A stretch of DNA of 64,000 nt from Allantophomopsis cytisporea (GCA_024752435.1 CP103023.1:2294001-2358000), one strand, 5' to 3'. Shown: positions 23,526 to 34,364, numbered from the stretch's first letter. Program-made: numbers and translations. The notes: a model not told the origin generated them from the sequence alone.

Positions 23526-25384
23526 ATGGAAGCTATACGTTCTCGACTGCAAGAGCGTCTTGCCCTGCAAAAGAACAATACTCCAGATGTACAAGTCAAT
23601 GATAATATCACGTCAGTCACCGCGAAGCTCTATGAGGCAGAGAGAAAGTTATGGGAAAGGTGAGGATTATGCTTGAGCTGTGTACTTGGTAGCTAACCAT
23701 ATTCAGTTTTAAAGTCGAGCTTGGAATTCTTGTCAGGCAGCCAAATGTTCCAATTTTGAAAGCGTACTTTGAATGGTACGCGATCAAAGTCAATGGAAGA
23801 TTCAGTGATAAACCAAGTGTCTCAACTTTTCAGTGGAGGGTCGGCAGAGTTGCCTCGATGCTTGGCCGCTTCTATAACTGCAAGCTCAAGACAGAAGATC
23901 TAGATGAGCTACGTGAAGTATATAACAACCCAATGATATTTGACTGGGACTGACATCTTTAGTTTGTCGGCACCGAACTTAAAGAATCACATGGACTTAC
24001 TGACAAATCTTATCCGAAGCATTTCGCAACCTTCGAAGATTGCAAAGAATTGATACGTTTTCTTTGGGAAACAGATCAACATCGATACCCCAACGAAAGG
24101 CTTCGCCTCCAAACTGCCCTGTATATACTCTTTTTGCAGACAGGAGCTCGTCCAGGTGCCATTCTGCGCTCAGATTGCTACAGAGACACAAATGAAGCTC
24201 TTTTTTTCAAGGTAAAGTACATCGTGTGAATTTAATATACGTATACTGATTGACCAACATAGGATGTTGAATTATGGGTTAAGTTATCTGAGGATAACAG
24301 CTCTCTCGAGTTCTACATAGACATCACATTCAATCTTATGAAAGGGTCGAGAAACAAGCCCGAGCAATTGTAAGGCGCTTTGACTTGGTTTCAGTGGGTG
24401 CTAACACCTAGACAGCGTAACAAAGACCGTGACGGAAGACAAGGTAGACCTTTCCACCTGCGCATTGCTGGCGTTTATGGCTATATGCTTCATTGATGAG
24501 GCCTTCGATGGAATTGAAACGCCGGAGCAACTCTTTGTAAAAGCATCGACCGTACTGAAGAACGGACGGCATTCTATGAAAATTCCCTTCAAGAGCAGCG
24601 TACAGAATAAGCCGATATTCCGACGTCTTGTGAACAGACGGCAAAAGGTCTCAGATACTCTGGCTTGGTCTACTACGTGCGGCTCACAAGCACTGTCAAG
24701 GGTGGCAAGAGATGCAGGTTTTCCCCAGAGATTTACCCCTTACAATATTCGTAGAGGGGTTGCCAACAAGCTTGATAGTAAGTGGCCATTTTTAGAATTC
24801 CAAACACTTTGCTAAATAATGAAAAAGCCTCATGCTCGGTGGCACAACGTCAACAGATCATGGGACATGGGACCTCAACTATATATTCAAAGTACTATCT
24901 TGCACGCCACACGAACGTGAATATACAAGATACATTCAAAGGCCGTGGTAGTCGCACACATTCAGACAGTGTAAGAGGGATGAGCAGGGAGCTGGATCAG
25001 AGCGCACCAAAAGGTATGCCTGAAGGTTACTTCAAGAGTTTGAAAAGTCAGGATAGTATCCTTCAGAAGCACCTACGAGATCGCGAGGACCTAAAGCAAC
25101 GTCAACAATGTAGTGATATCAACTCGAAGATCAAGGTCACTACACGAGCAATAAACCGCCGGCTAGCAATCTTAAAGAAACGTGGTGATCGAGAATATAG
25201 AGCAAAATGGTTCCAAAACAGACCTAGTGAGATCATACAGTCCACATCCTTTCCCAACACAGTTCTTCCGCAAACTCCCGAAACCAGACAAGAAGTAGTG
25301 CAAGCACTCAATTCTCAACATCAAGACGATCGCTCACGAATTCAGGCTCTCAATGCGATCATTGATTTCTGCAGGAACACTTAG
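23526..25384 (+). CDS. DUF3435 tyrosine recombinase (Starship captain type)
   Basis: Site-specific DNA recombinase of 539 residues expected to mobilise a giant element. Exons are 23526-23659, 23707-23917, 23963-24211, 24263-24369, 24416-24777 and 24828-25384. All five introns are 45-52 bp with consensus ends, and every join keeps frame. The N-terminal part resembles a SAM-like core-binding region (FQWRVGRVASMLGRFYN). The catalytic core shows LQTGARPGAILRSDCYRDTN with the first Arg near residue 178, then PYNIRRGVANKL near 343-353, QQIMGHGTSTIYSKYYL with His near 368 and candidate nucleophile Tyr near 374-378. The order R...RxxR-like...H...Y is that of tyrosine recombinases, and the flanking words are typical of DUF3435. 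The C-terminal ~150 residues are basic and coiled. No stop or frameshift is seen, so it may be active. It points away from the tRNA-Asp gene and into the cargo. Confidence 0.93.
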
Positions 25385-26073
25385 GGCTCCTCCAACTCCC
25401 CGCTCTTCCTTTTTTTCTTCTCTCTTTTTTTCTTGTGTTTTGTTCCTTCGATGTCTCCATCATTTGCCTGTCGCAAGATCTTTTTGTTCTTCAGCGTTGT
25501 TGTTTTTGTAACGGTATTTAAAAGAATTTTATGTGAAAACCTCCTATTCTATGCATGTTTGAGCTGGCACTTGTGAAGAACTCCCATTCGTGATGAACCG
25601 TACCTAATTCTTGTCTATCGAAGTTTTGTAGAGTTTATAAGACTAAGTATTCGAGAGCGATCCTTCATAACGGTTCTGTCATCCACCGCGTCCAATACAA
25701 ATTCATCTTTCCTTCAATTTTATATTGAGCACGGAGAGACTCTCGAAGAAATAGGTTACTTTGTCTCATTATGTCTGTGTGTATCAAACCATGTTTCTTG
25801 TATTTGATCCAATCTGCTGTAATTCGATCTAAATAATGATCATCCCAAGAGAGCTTGCGAAACTTGTAAATTGTGTGAATGATCGACTTGCAATGACTTC
25901 CGTTGTAACCCTATACTTCTTGTTTATATATCTGTAACTCACTTGCTAAGTCGATGAACGTCAACACACAGTCACACCATGAACATATATTGGGGAACAC
26001 TAGAATTTGCTATATATGTTAAACACATAGGATCTTAACAACGTGAAAACCCCATAGAGAATCATCTGCTCCT
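25385..26073. other. Intergenic between convergent genes
   Basis: About 690 bp of AT-rich DNA between the stop codons of the recombinase and the unknown 770-residue gene. It begins with a strong pyrimidine tract (25400-25435). No gene or clear repeat is seen, and it should contain both 3' UTRs. Confidence 0.5.
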
Positions 26074-28386
26074 TTACTTCCTCGCTCTGCCCTTAGCTTT
26101 CTTCATAAGAGTCAATAGTTCTCTCGTTAGGTCCGCTATCTGCTGATCAGTAGGATCTTGGTCTTCTTCTCCTTCATCATCAATCAAATCTGAAACACTT
26201 CTATAGGTCAGTATATATCTTCGACATAGAATATGGATTACACACTCTGAATTGTTGTCATCATCACTTTCCTCCTCGCTCTCCTCCACCGATTCAGATA
26301 AGCCCTCATCATCGGTATTGCTATAAGCGTGGGTACGTCTCTTTCCTTTTGTCTTTGGATTTCTTGTCTTAGGATGTTCATGTTCGGACTCCACATCTCC
26401 ATTATCGATATAATCCCTTGGCGTATCTGTTAAGATCTTTTTCTTGGGTGCTATTGGCATAGGCTGTCCGGCTTCTTTTCTGTACTGTTGAATGTGGCTT
26501 CGAACTTGTATCTGGCCAAATTTTGCAGATAAAATGGATTCAGAAATCCATACAAAAGAATTGGCACCTGGCCAACTTAGAAGCATAAAGGTTACAGCCT
26601 GATTTGACCATTTCCCTTTTCCTTCTCTGCGCACTGAAGCCACTCCAGCAATCTGCAATTTTGAAAATCGTACCCCCTCGAGGTATCCCTTTCCTCTTAT
26701 TTTCATAGCTTCTCCGCCACCTCTTTTGTATTCCTCCAAGGCATCCCCAAACTTCCTGGAAGGAACCAGTTCATACAGGAAACGATGAGGGTTTGAACCA
26801 CTGCTTCTCAATAGCAACTGATGGCCCCTGTCTGAAACCGCTCGATACCCAGCAATCGTTTTATCTTGCATTCCCAAGCCTTTCACATATTCCTGTACCA
26901 CTCCTGGCGTAGATTTAACAGACATACAGCACGAATCAGTAGGTTCTACTGATGGAATGCTGGTGGCTTTCTTATGGGACGTCCTAGGAATCTTTTTGGT
27001 CTTTGTTATGGGGCTAGGTGGTGTTGCATCAACTGAAATCACATCGCTTGAGCGTGTTTCATCTGCTACTTGTCTTACTTCTTCCTTCCTAGGTTCTTCT
27101 GCCACATTGGCATTCGGAACGATATGATCAACTAGGCTTTCCGGAAACTTCAACACTTCACACCACATCGTAACCGCATTTCCCCTCGTTGCCTCGTACG
27201 TTTTGATAGCTGTAGCGTTTGTAACGTCTTTGACAGCTCTTTCGTAGCTTGATTCTGCAGCTATGCGTAAACTATGAAGGGTGTAAACTTGCGCGTCGGA
27301 TAACATATATAAATTTTTGGCTTCTCCTGGATCATTTTTGTCACAACACTCTTCTATTTCTTTCTGAATTTGTCTGACCTCATTTTCGAGTCTTGTGTCT
27401 GTTAGACCTGATTTTATATAGAGAGCCAATGGTTCCGCTATCTTTTGACGAAGCTCAATAACATCTTGTGGGACCTGTTCAGGCTCAGAGGTCTGCTGGC
27501 TTTGGTAATATTCTTGCCCGTCTAGGTCCATATCGTCCTCATACTCAATTGCTGGTGGGTCTTCGTCGGGGTCTTGAAGATCTTCGGGAGAATCTCCTTG
27601 TTGTGGAACATATACTTGTGCAAACTTGTCATTATAGCCTTTCTCATTTATCAGATCCTGTACACATCTTAGCGCCTGAATCCTTTTGTTGCGTGCTTCG
27701 ATGGCTACGAGGATTGCGGTTTCCAGTCCAGCATCGTACTCCAATTTCGGATCTTCATGGTCTTCCTTTGTTTTATTAAAGTAGTCGGTACGAAGATTTT
27801 GTAGAATGTGTGCCTGATGGTAGTATATTGCAAGCTTGTCCACGATAGGTTCAATGTTCTCCCAGTCTGATGCGCTTTTAAGCATCGGTCGAAAAGATGG
27901 GTAAGTTGAAACTTGCCCCAGAAAGGGGTCTCTGCTTTTGGCCTTGTTGTTTTTCACGTTGTTTTTCACAATGGCTTTGTTGATATCTATCAAAGCAGCA
28001 CGTCCATCGCGTAAAGCATCTTTGACTTTTTTAATATCACCTTTTTCTGCTAGAACATTACGTGCCGTTATGTTCATGCCATCGTTGTTACACATTGTCT
28101 CGTACAACTGACGTAAGTCAGAGACATAATTGGATTGTTTAGCTTGTATCCCCTTTGCGTTGTTGAAAGTCGAGGTCCAAAAGTCCTTTTCTTCACCCTC
28201 CAAGTTCATCTGTACCAGAACTTCGTAGTCTGATTTCTTTTGCAAGTCCACTTTTGGAATTGCCTGCGATGTCGAAGCCACATGACTTTGTGGAAGAGCA
28301 GGATTCAAAGTAGCACCTCGACTCTGCAGATTGTTTTCCGAACCAGTTGACAGACCAGCTGCCGCATTCGAGGTTGAAGTAGCCAT
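26074..28386 (-). CDS. Large uncharacterised protein next to the captain
   Basis: I do not recognise this family. From the ATG at 28386 (MATSTSNAAAG) the frame is open to 26074. A 54 bp intron at 26190-26243 (donor GTGTAA, branch CTGAC, acceptor TTTCAG) is likely but has a length divisible by three, so reading through it is also possible. The protein is about 752 residues if spliced and 770 if not. Residues about 50-420 are mostly helical and charged, with an acidic stretch (DPDEDPPAIEYEDDMDLDG). A Ser/Thr/Lys linker follows. A compact, perhaps globular, part contains RSSGSNPHRFLYELVPSRKF and FMLLSWPGANSFVWISES. The tail is very acidic then basic, with KKK and KGKRR tracts that suggest nuclear location. 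It lies second in the element on the opposite strand, with a 14-bp tandem array upstream of its start. Confidence 0.75.
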   Translation of the reverse strand: MATSTSNAAAGLSTGSENNLQSRGATLNPALPQSHVASTSQAIPKVDLQKKSDYEVLVQMNLEGEEKDFWTSTFNNAKGIQAKQSNYVSDLRQLYETMCNNDGMNITARNVLAEKGDIKKVKDALRDGRAALIDINKAIVKNNVKNNKAKSRDPFLGQVSTYPSFRPMLKSASDWENIEPIVDKLAIYYHQAHILQNLRTDYFNKTKEDHEDPKLEYDAGLETAILVAIEARNKRIQALRCVQDLINEKGYNDKFAQVYVPQQGDSPEDLQDPDEDPPAIEYEDDMDLDGQEYYQSQQTSEPEQVPQDVIELRQKIAEPLALYIKSGLTDTRLENEVRQIQKEIEECCDKNDPGEAKNLYMLSDAQVYTLHSLRIAAESSYERAVKDVTNATAIKTYEATRGNAVTMWCEVLKFPESLVDHIVPNANVAEEPRKEEVRQVADETRSSDVISVDATPPSPITKTKKIPRTSHKKATSIPSVEPTDSCCMSVKSTPGVVQEYVKGLGMQDKTIAGYRAVSDRGHQLLLRSSGSNPHRFLYELVPSRKFGDALEEYKRGGGEAMKIRGKGYLEGVRFSKLQIAGVASVRREGKGKWSNQAVTFMLLSWPGANSFVWISESILSAKFGQIQVRSHIQQYRKEAGQPMPIAPKKKILTDTPRDYIDNGDVESEHEHPKTRNPKTKGKRRTHAYSNTDDEGLSESVEESEEESDDDNNSECVIHILCRRYILTYRSVSDLIDDEGEEDQDPTDQQIADLTRELLTLMKKAKGRARK

Positions 28387-29343
28387 GATTTGGGTTGGAA
28401 AATGTGATGTGTATAAAGTTTGATGATAGGAGTGCGGTGTTTTCTTGTGCTTTAGAGTGTGATAGTTGTGTAATAACAATTCAATCTGGAGCGCTTCAGG
28501 CCCTTTTATGTTTTTGAATGAGGATTTTTCATTCGGAGTTCACTCCCTGAATTATTGAGAAACGGTTGCTGGGTTTTGAGAATCAACTCTCATATTACAG
28601 TTGTACGTCGAAAGCTCCAACCGGAAGTCAGACCTCGGATGCTAGACCTCGGATGCTAGACCTCGGATGCAAGACCTCGGATGCTAGACCTCGGATGCTA
28701 GACCTCGGATGCTAGACCTCGGATGCCAGACCTCGGATGCCAGACCTCGGATGCTAGACCTCGGATGCCAGACCTCGGATGCCAGACCTCGGATGCCAGA
28801 CCTCGGATGCCAGATCTTGGACGCCAGATTTTGGACGCGAGATTTCGGAAACCAGGTCTCAGAATATTATTGATCCACAGCTAAGATCTTCGCATAGAAC
28901 GCATGGGTGTTAAACTAATTGGTAATATTACAGTATAACTCTATGTATTTGACTATACATTTTGACAAATTTAAAAGAATATGCAGACTAAGAAAATCGT
29001 AATAAAACTATATAACTGTTGTTGAAATACATTGCACTTTCGCAAGTCAAAGGGTTGAGTGGTACTACAATTTGGGTAGAATCTTACTTTCACAATGAGA
29101 TGATTTTCTGATCAGATCGTGCAAGCCCTGCGCCCTACATCATCTTATTGAGAACTTGTAATTATAGACATCAACCGTTCCTCTGTGTACTCAGTGCATT
29201 GCCTATCAGAAACGACCATTCTATCTTAATGTAAAATCGCACAAAGCTTCATTCTTCTACTGCTCTTCCCATGCTCAATCTTTTCGCGAACGTGTTGTTA
29301 ACCCTCCCGGCCCATTTCTTCTCTATTTTGGAGCATCCTGAAG
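28387..29343. other. Intergenic holding the 14-bp array
   Basis: Apart from the 14-bp tandem array at 28629-28849 I see only AT-rich DNA. The left part is the promoter and 5' leader of the leftward unknown gene. The right part is downstream of the ferric reductase. Confidence 0.5.
28629..28849. repeat. 14-bp tandem array (YAGACCTCGGATGC), ~13 perfect plus 2-3 degenerate units
   Basis: Thirteen head-to-tail units of 14 bp with the invariant core GACCTCGGATGC. Only the first two bases vary (CA, TA or AA). Degenerate units follow (CAGATCTTGGACGC, CAGATTTTGGACGC) that differ mostly by C to T or G to A change. The array sits about 240 bp upstream of the start codon of the leftward unknown gene. 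It is not a CRISPR, since there are no spacers. It could be a minisatellite or a clustered protein-binding site. Confidence 0.92.
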
Positions 29344-31074
29344 TTAGATCTCAGTGCTCGTGTTAAGTATAGGTACCCCTTGTCCCGAAGGTCGATACTC
29401 GACTTCTTGAAAAGAGATATCCGTAGCTCTACTCATAGTCTTCACTACAGCATCTCGAACTGAATCACTAAAAGTCGCATCGCCACAGACTGTTTGTTTA
29501 GTTTTGTCTTATTAAAGGAGACTCTTCACTAACCTGTTACTATTGCTTTTCCTGGCGTTCGGTGAACTTCGCTGTTGATTAAACCCTTGATATTGGGTTT
29601 CTTGCCAAAGTGATTAATATAGTAATCATCACTACTTCCTTCAATTGTTGATGATTCTTGAGGGAAAAAACAGACGACAGACAGAATCGCCTTGAAAATC
29701 GTTAGTGTGTATATTGCTTATAGAAGACAGCTACATACCCGCTGTGAATCCTTTTCTTTCAGTTGCTTAAAAAACGATGTGACCCATTCTATCTGGTAAT
29801 TCTCTTCCAGAATCCATATGAGGTTGACTTTCCTAGTAATTAAACTGTGTCGATAAGACTCACTTGGGTGGTTTCTATGCTCTACGAGACTTAGAGCATA
29901 TGGGAGAATTCCGGCTATTCCGATACCCTTAGCAAAAAGAAAGACAAGCTCAAAACTCTTTTGATGGTGGCTTCCCCCATATGGTCCATCAATATATACA
30001 CCTTGTATATACCTTGATAGACAAATGTTCTTTGTTAGTCCCTGCATAGGCTGGATAAGAAAGGACAAAGTAGTATCATTATTGGTATTTTTCCACCAGC
30101 AAGCAACGAATGGGTGTGATTGAAGCCTGCGACGAAGCCCTATATCCTTAAAAACTATATAAAAGTACTTCCCTGATTGTAGCTTCAGAGGCCTTTGGAC
30201 CTTGACCACCAGCTGAATAGCTGTAATAGCACCGTCGCCAGGTCTCAAAAATGGTATAATTTTCATGTTGGTCTTAGATCGATTCTCTTGGAAGCTCCAG
30301 TTATACAACGCTATTCGCGAGAGACGTACTATAGTACTAAGTAACCAGAAGACAGAAGCAATCAGTAGATATATAATACGTTGGTAGCCTTTTGGTGAAA
30401 TATGAGAAAACAATGCGACAATCGTAATTATCGCAAGGAGAAAATGTAACTTTAGGAATAGCTCATATGCTGCTTTCCGGATAGAGTAAAATGAGAGCAG
30501 GAGTAAGAAAGCCATAGCTGAAGCTGTCTTGACTTTTATATCAGCTTCTGCTCAATATCTCCAAGGGGTTGGAACTTACAGAGAGTCCAGATATCTGAAG
30601 TAGATCGAATTTCCATGAGTCACCACGAACAATAACTAAACCAGTATGAAGCAGTCCTTGTATAATTACAAGACGACCAATCCAGTGATGAGCCAAATAG
30701 TAACTGTGTATAGAAATTCCGATGAAATCCGCAATGATGTTTGTCCGGCCACCGAAAAATAGAGGTATAAGGTTAATCGACGCCAGCATCCCCGATCTAG
30801 ATATCAAAGCATCCATTTTATCGTCTGAATTACGAATGCCAAGGCCCATACAAAAACCATTCAAGCCAAAATATCCTGACAGGAGCAATCCCTGACCGTA
30901 AGTGATACTTCCCCAGTATCTCCGCTTTATAAGCACTCTGTACCAGAGATTTTGAAGAATAAGAATTTTCGCATGAGTGAGAAAGACTTTTAAATTCTTG
31001 ATACCAATCAAGTAGACGAAGAGGGCGACAACCAGTGTCGCGCTCGATATTGCATACCAAAATGTAGGTCCCAT
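29344..31074 (-). CDS. Ferric reductase (FRE-type) transmembrane protein
   Basis: Membrane flavocytochrome b that moves electrons from NADPH through FAD and two hemes, usually to reduce external ferric iron; 528 residues. Exons are 30580-31074, 29739-30527, 29534-29690 and 29344-29489, with introns of 52, 48 and 44 bp. The first intron ends in AAG, which is the only acceptor keeping frame (ISGLS to TASAMAFLLLL). TM segments fill the N-terminal half. Heme ligand pairs are His129/His143 (HHWIGRLVIIQGLLH) and His193/His207 (HFLLAIITIVALFSH). The FAD motif HPF is in QSHPFVAC. The NAD(P) motif is in YIDGPYGG, followed by FAKGIGIAGILPYAL, and the C-terminal VCGDATFSDSVRDAV resembles the family CGP-type end. 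All key residues are present. FRE genes are recurrent Starship accessory genes. Confidence 0.9.
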
Positions 31075-31600
31075 TGCTATGACATGAAGGTAACGAAAGA
31101 TAGACCATGTGAAAAGAAAGTAAGCTGAATTTCAAAGCTTATGAGAGATATGTCTGCAGTCCACCTTGTTGTATTGAAAACGATATACCGTTTTCAGAGA
31201 CGGCGTTCTTAGAAATGTCACCAGGGAAACCCTTGAATTGCCTGATAGAGTAGCCTCTCAAATTGACATTGTAATAGTTTCCAGTAGTTTTTTGAATTAT
31301 TTTTAAAGTAAGCGGCTATCGAAATATCCCATTAGGAAAAGAAGATGATTCGCTGGCTCAACTCTGCATTGCCCTATCGCCTGTAGATATGGCTCAAATG
31401 CGCGCGGTTCGACGGATCCTTATGCTGTAAGCGCGCGCTCAGCAAAAGTCACCGTCTATTGGTAGGAAATACTGGTCTAAATTGACCGCAGATCATACTG
31501 CAAAATTATAAAGTCTTACCGAAGGATAGTCTTCAAATCTATTTCCTAACAACAAGCTCTTCTATCCTAAGATTCAAAGATCATTTGCAAGATAGTCATC
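31075..31600. other. Divergent promoter region of ferric reductase and MADS-like gene
   Basis: The 526 bp between two divergent starts. It includes a GCGCGCGGTTCGAC-like G+C-rich island with GCGCGCG near 31396-31440 in otherwise AT-rich DNA. No gene is seen. Confidence 0.45.
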
Positions 31601-32329
31601 ATGGCTCGAAATCATGTCTCCAAAAAACAATTCAATCAACGCAGCAAGGGGATCATAAAAAAGGCCAATGATCTACGGAAGATCTGTGGCGTCAAAATTG
31701 CTCTGTTTATTGAGGATGAGGAGAAGTCATTTACGTTTAAATCCCAGAAGGACTGGCCCGTCAGGGTAGAACTGCAGGTGAGGATGTTGTGCTGAAAACT
31801 TCATTTATCAGCAGTCATAACGTGAGGCAACATAATTTAGAACGAGCATGCATATATCCCAGACGATTTCACTACTTTACGCGAAGCTGCGCTTCATAGA
31901 AGTTCTCTGTCTTCATCTCCTTCCGATTCTGTGTTGCCTGTGGATGTCGACGATGTCTCTAGCTCTTCAGCAAACAATGACACCAGTGGGATGTTTGATC
32001 CTGAAAGCTATTCGGAGGCCCGGGACCAGCATGAATTCGATGCAGTAGACCTCCTCCAGCAACTGAATGACGGTTCATGGCTAGATCACCAGTCCGAAGA
32101 CTGGAATATTGGTGAGGATGTTGGAGTTGGTGCAATTGACACTGGGAACAAAACCAAAGCTAGTGCAGTGACCAAGGCTCCTCAGGGGAAGTACCAAAAA
32201 CAGGCAAACCCTCAGGGTCTGCGGTTTCCAAAGAACCAGATGCAAGCAAGAATTTTGAGGAACAGAACCCATTTTCCACAGGGTGAAAGAGTGCAACGTG
32301 GTCAGAGGGTACAGTCACAGACACAGTAG
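31601..32329 (+). CDS. Degenerate MADS-box-like protein
   Basis: Protein of 221 residues from exons 31601-31777 and 31841-32329; the 63 bp intron has donor GTGAGG and acceptor TTTAG, giving VELQ-NEHAYIPDDF. The first ~55 residues read like a MADS (SRF-type) DNA-binding domain: FNQRSKGIIKKANDLRKICG is the basic helix and VKIALFIEDEEKSFTFKS follows as the beta-strand pair. The start is divergent (MARNHVSKKQ) and lacks the usual MGRxKI. The remainder is Ser/Asp-rich, then Lys/Gln/Arg-rich with no I or K domain. It probably acts in the nucleus as a DNA-binding or dimerising protein, but the target is unknown. It sits inside the Starship-like block, divergent from the ferric reductase. Confidence 0.75.
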
Positions 32330-32646
32330 ACACATATACCTTAGATACCTGTATAAGTACTTGTTGAAATATGTGCACATCAGCACTTGAAGTGAGCAGT
32401 TCGCGGTTAAGTTGCGCGCACTCCGCACCTGTGTATTGTAAAATCATAGAATAGTTCAGAGAGCTTCCCTTAATTTAACAACAAATTCGATGATGTTGCG
32501 GCAGAACTTTTGATACTCGATTGCAGACTAACACTAGCTTGTTCCCTTATTCGTAGCATGTTTCCTAGCCTATGTATCTTCTATATGAAGAAACGTTCCA
32601 AGAGTGAGTCGAATGCATATGTCCCTGCTCTGGATTCTCGAAAGGA
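32330..32646. other. Intergenic between convergent genes
   Basis: About 320 bp between the stops of the MADS-like and kinase-like genes. No gene or repeat is seen. Confidence 0.45.
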
Positions 32647-33683
32647 TTAATTTGCGGGTTGAGAAAAGAACTCCTTGATCAGTGAGCATGGTCTTGCGAT
32701 TGATCGCTCTGCATTCACAACCAACGGAATAATACGCTCCATTCTAGGCGCAGAGGCCAAAAATTCATGCTTTGAAGAGTGAGAAATACTCCTTCCATGT
32801 TTTATAAATGAGTTTCTCACCTTCATCAATCTTGGAATAGTGCTTTCGTTAGAGAAGCAACAGTCCATGAAGTCAACCAGCATAGCTGAGGGTTCCGTAG
32901 CCCTTATATCAATACCATAAGCATTGAGTATCGTACAGCTAGTCGCTCGGCTTTTTGAATTCGGACCTCCTCGATTCATTATATGAGTTGCTAAATCACC
33001 AACACCCTTGCACTCATGTGTTTTCGACTCGGGTGTCATTGATGATACGGCTACTTTATGGTTAAATGCAGCCAGCTTGATCTGGCCGCTCTTAGTCAGG
33101 AAAACAGTCGAAGCAGACAGGTTGCTATAGTTTAAAACTCCTGCTTCAACTGTCGGATGACTCTGCAAGAAATAAAGGGCATCCACCACCTTCCAAGTTA
33201 GTCGCTTTGGAAGGGATGAAGCTGAATTTCACTTACAGACTTCAAGATAATTTGCATATGTTCTTCTGATAAGGGAATGGTACATGACAGAATATCGGAC
33301 AGTGATACATCCATTAGCTCCATTCCTATGTATATCTGCTCATTATAAGGAAATATACACTTTGTAGATGTGAAGCTGGACTGGTCCGCTGTAATCTGTG
33401 CAAGCCCTAGCCTTTCTGGAGTCCAATCTTTAAGATCGCAAGAGTATAGCACAATTGGCTGGTAAGTTCTTTTCTTGTATACTATACTAGTCTTTCCACG
33501 AAAGCCCAAATTTAAACTCAGAGAATGATCGAAGTCGTCCCACTTCAGATCCCACGTGTCCCTGGTATTGAGGGTTTGGGGTTTAGAATTAATAGATAGC
33601 AGATCGACCATCATAGCAGATCTTGGCCGGCAGGTCTGCTTTGGAAGACGTGATACTGGTCTCTGAGGTGCCGCCATGCTCAT
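32647..33683 (-). CDS. Kinase-like (probable pseudokinase) protein
   Basis: Protein of 329 residues. Exons are 33237-33683 and 32647-33189 with a 47 bp intron (GTAAGT, branch CTAAC, acceptor GAAG) joining ILKS to VVDALYFLQSHP. The overall order resembles a small protein kinase domain: QIYIGMELMDVSLSDIL as the hinge, HMQIILKSVVDALYFLQ as helix E, then LNYSNLSASTVFLTKSGQIK where HRDLKxxNILL would stand, and GVGDLATHI as a helix-F-like motif. The catalytic Asp of HRD and the DFG Asp are not present (LNYSNLS; KLAAFNH), and no clear glycine loop is visible. I therefore read it as catalytically dead or strongly divergent. The start is the first of two ATGs (33683, 33677). It lies in the Starship-like block. 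Confidence 0.7.
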
Positions 33684-33906
33684 TTGTTGTCTTTGTTAAG
33701 TCGAGGTTGAAGCAATGTTTGTACGATGTGGTCCATTTTAAGCTTTGGATTGTGCTTTGAAAGAGAGTTGAGTTTCAGAGTCTTGTTTGCAGAAGGTGTT
33801 ACCCTATATGTTAGATCTCGAAATCTGTTTTCTACTTCTAGATTCTGGTTGCTTTGCATCAAGACTTTGTTGACCATGTCAAGCAGACGTTAGATATATA
33901 ACCAAG

Positions 33907-34338
33907 ATGGCTCTTTTTTTCTCATCATGGATCATTCAAATGAAAGAAGTACACATTATGATTCAAGAATTCCACAACATGCCTAGCCAAGAATCGAAAG
34001 ACATATTATCATCTGAAGCTCTGCTGATCATCAATAAACCTCTTCCTCCATCACCAAGATCAGCGCCATCATTACTGCTACATCGCCAAAACCAAGCTTT
34101 ACGCGATGAAGCTATTTTATTGCAAGCGCAGATTGAGCATTTAAAACGGTTACTCGAGTATCACCGCGAAGTTGCTGTTGCTACAAGATCACTTGTTAAA
34201 CAATCGTTCGCTGGACTCAAACAAGTCCAGGATGCTACATTTGCTATGAAAAGAGAGGAAAGACGTATTAAAGAGGAGTGGAAGGAGTACCTTAAGAATT
34301 ATGGAGCAATCAATGGGGAAAACGCAAATTTCTTCTGA
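33907..34338 (+). CDS. Small coiled-coil protein, unknown
   Basis: Single-exon frame of 143 residues starting at 33907. The N-terminal third is mixed, with a Pro-rich LPPSPRSAPS segment. From QNQALRDEAILLQAQIEHLK onward it is a strong amphipathic helix/coiled coil ending in charged ERRIKEEWKEYLKNYG. No catalytic motif is visible. It fits between the leftward kinase-like gene and the leftward phospholipase gene. The long helical stretch supports coding, but there is no known family. Confidence 0.6.
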   Translation: MALFFSSWIIQMKEVHIMIQEFHNMPSQESKDILSSEALLIINKPLPPSPRSAPSLLLHRQNQALRDEAILLQAQIEHLKRLLEYHREVAVATRSLVKQSFAGLKQVQDATFAMKREERRIKEEWKEYLKNYGAINGENANFF

Positions 34339-34364
34339 GGTTGAAAGCATGAGGATTTGATAAA

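Noticed and set aside
28629..28849. CRISPR-like array
   Set aside because: Units are contiguous 14-mers without unique spacers, and the genome is eukaryotic.
30528..30579. Apparent frame break in the ferric reductase
   Set aside because: Using the AAG acceptor before ACAGCTTCAGC restores frame; no mutation is needed.
33680..33877. 65-codon minus-strand frame overlapping the kinase-like start
   Set aside because: It does not start or join convincingly; its stop overlaps the kinase-like ATG, so it is probably 5' leader.
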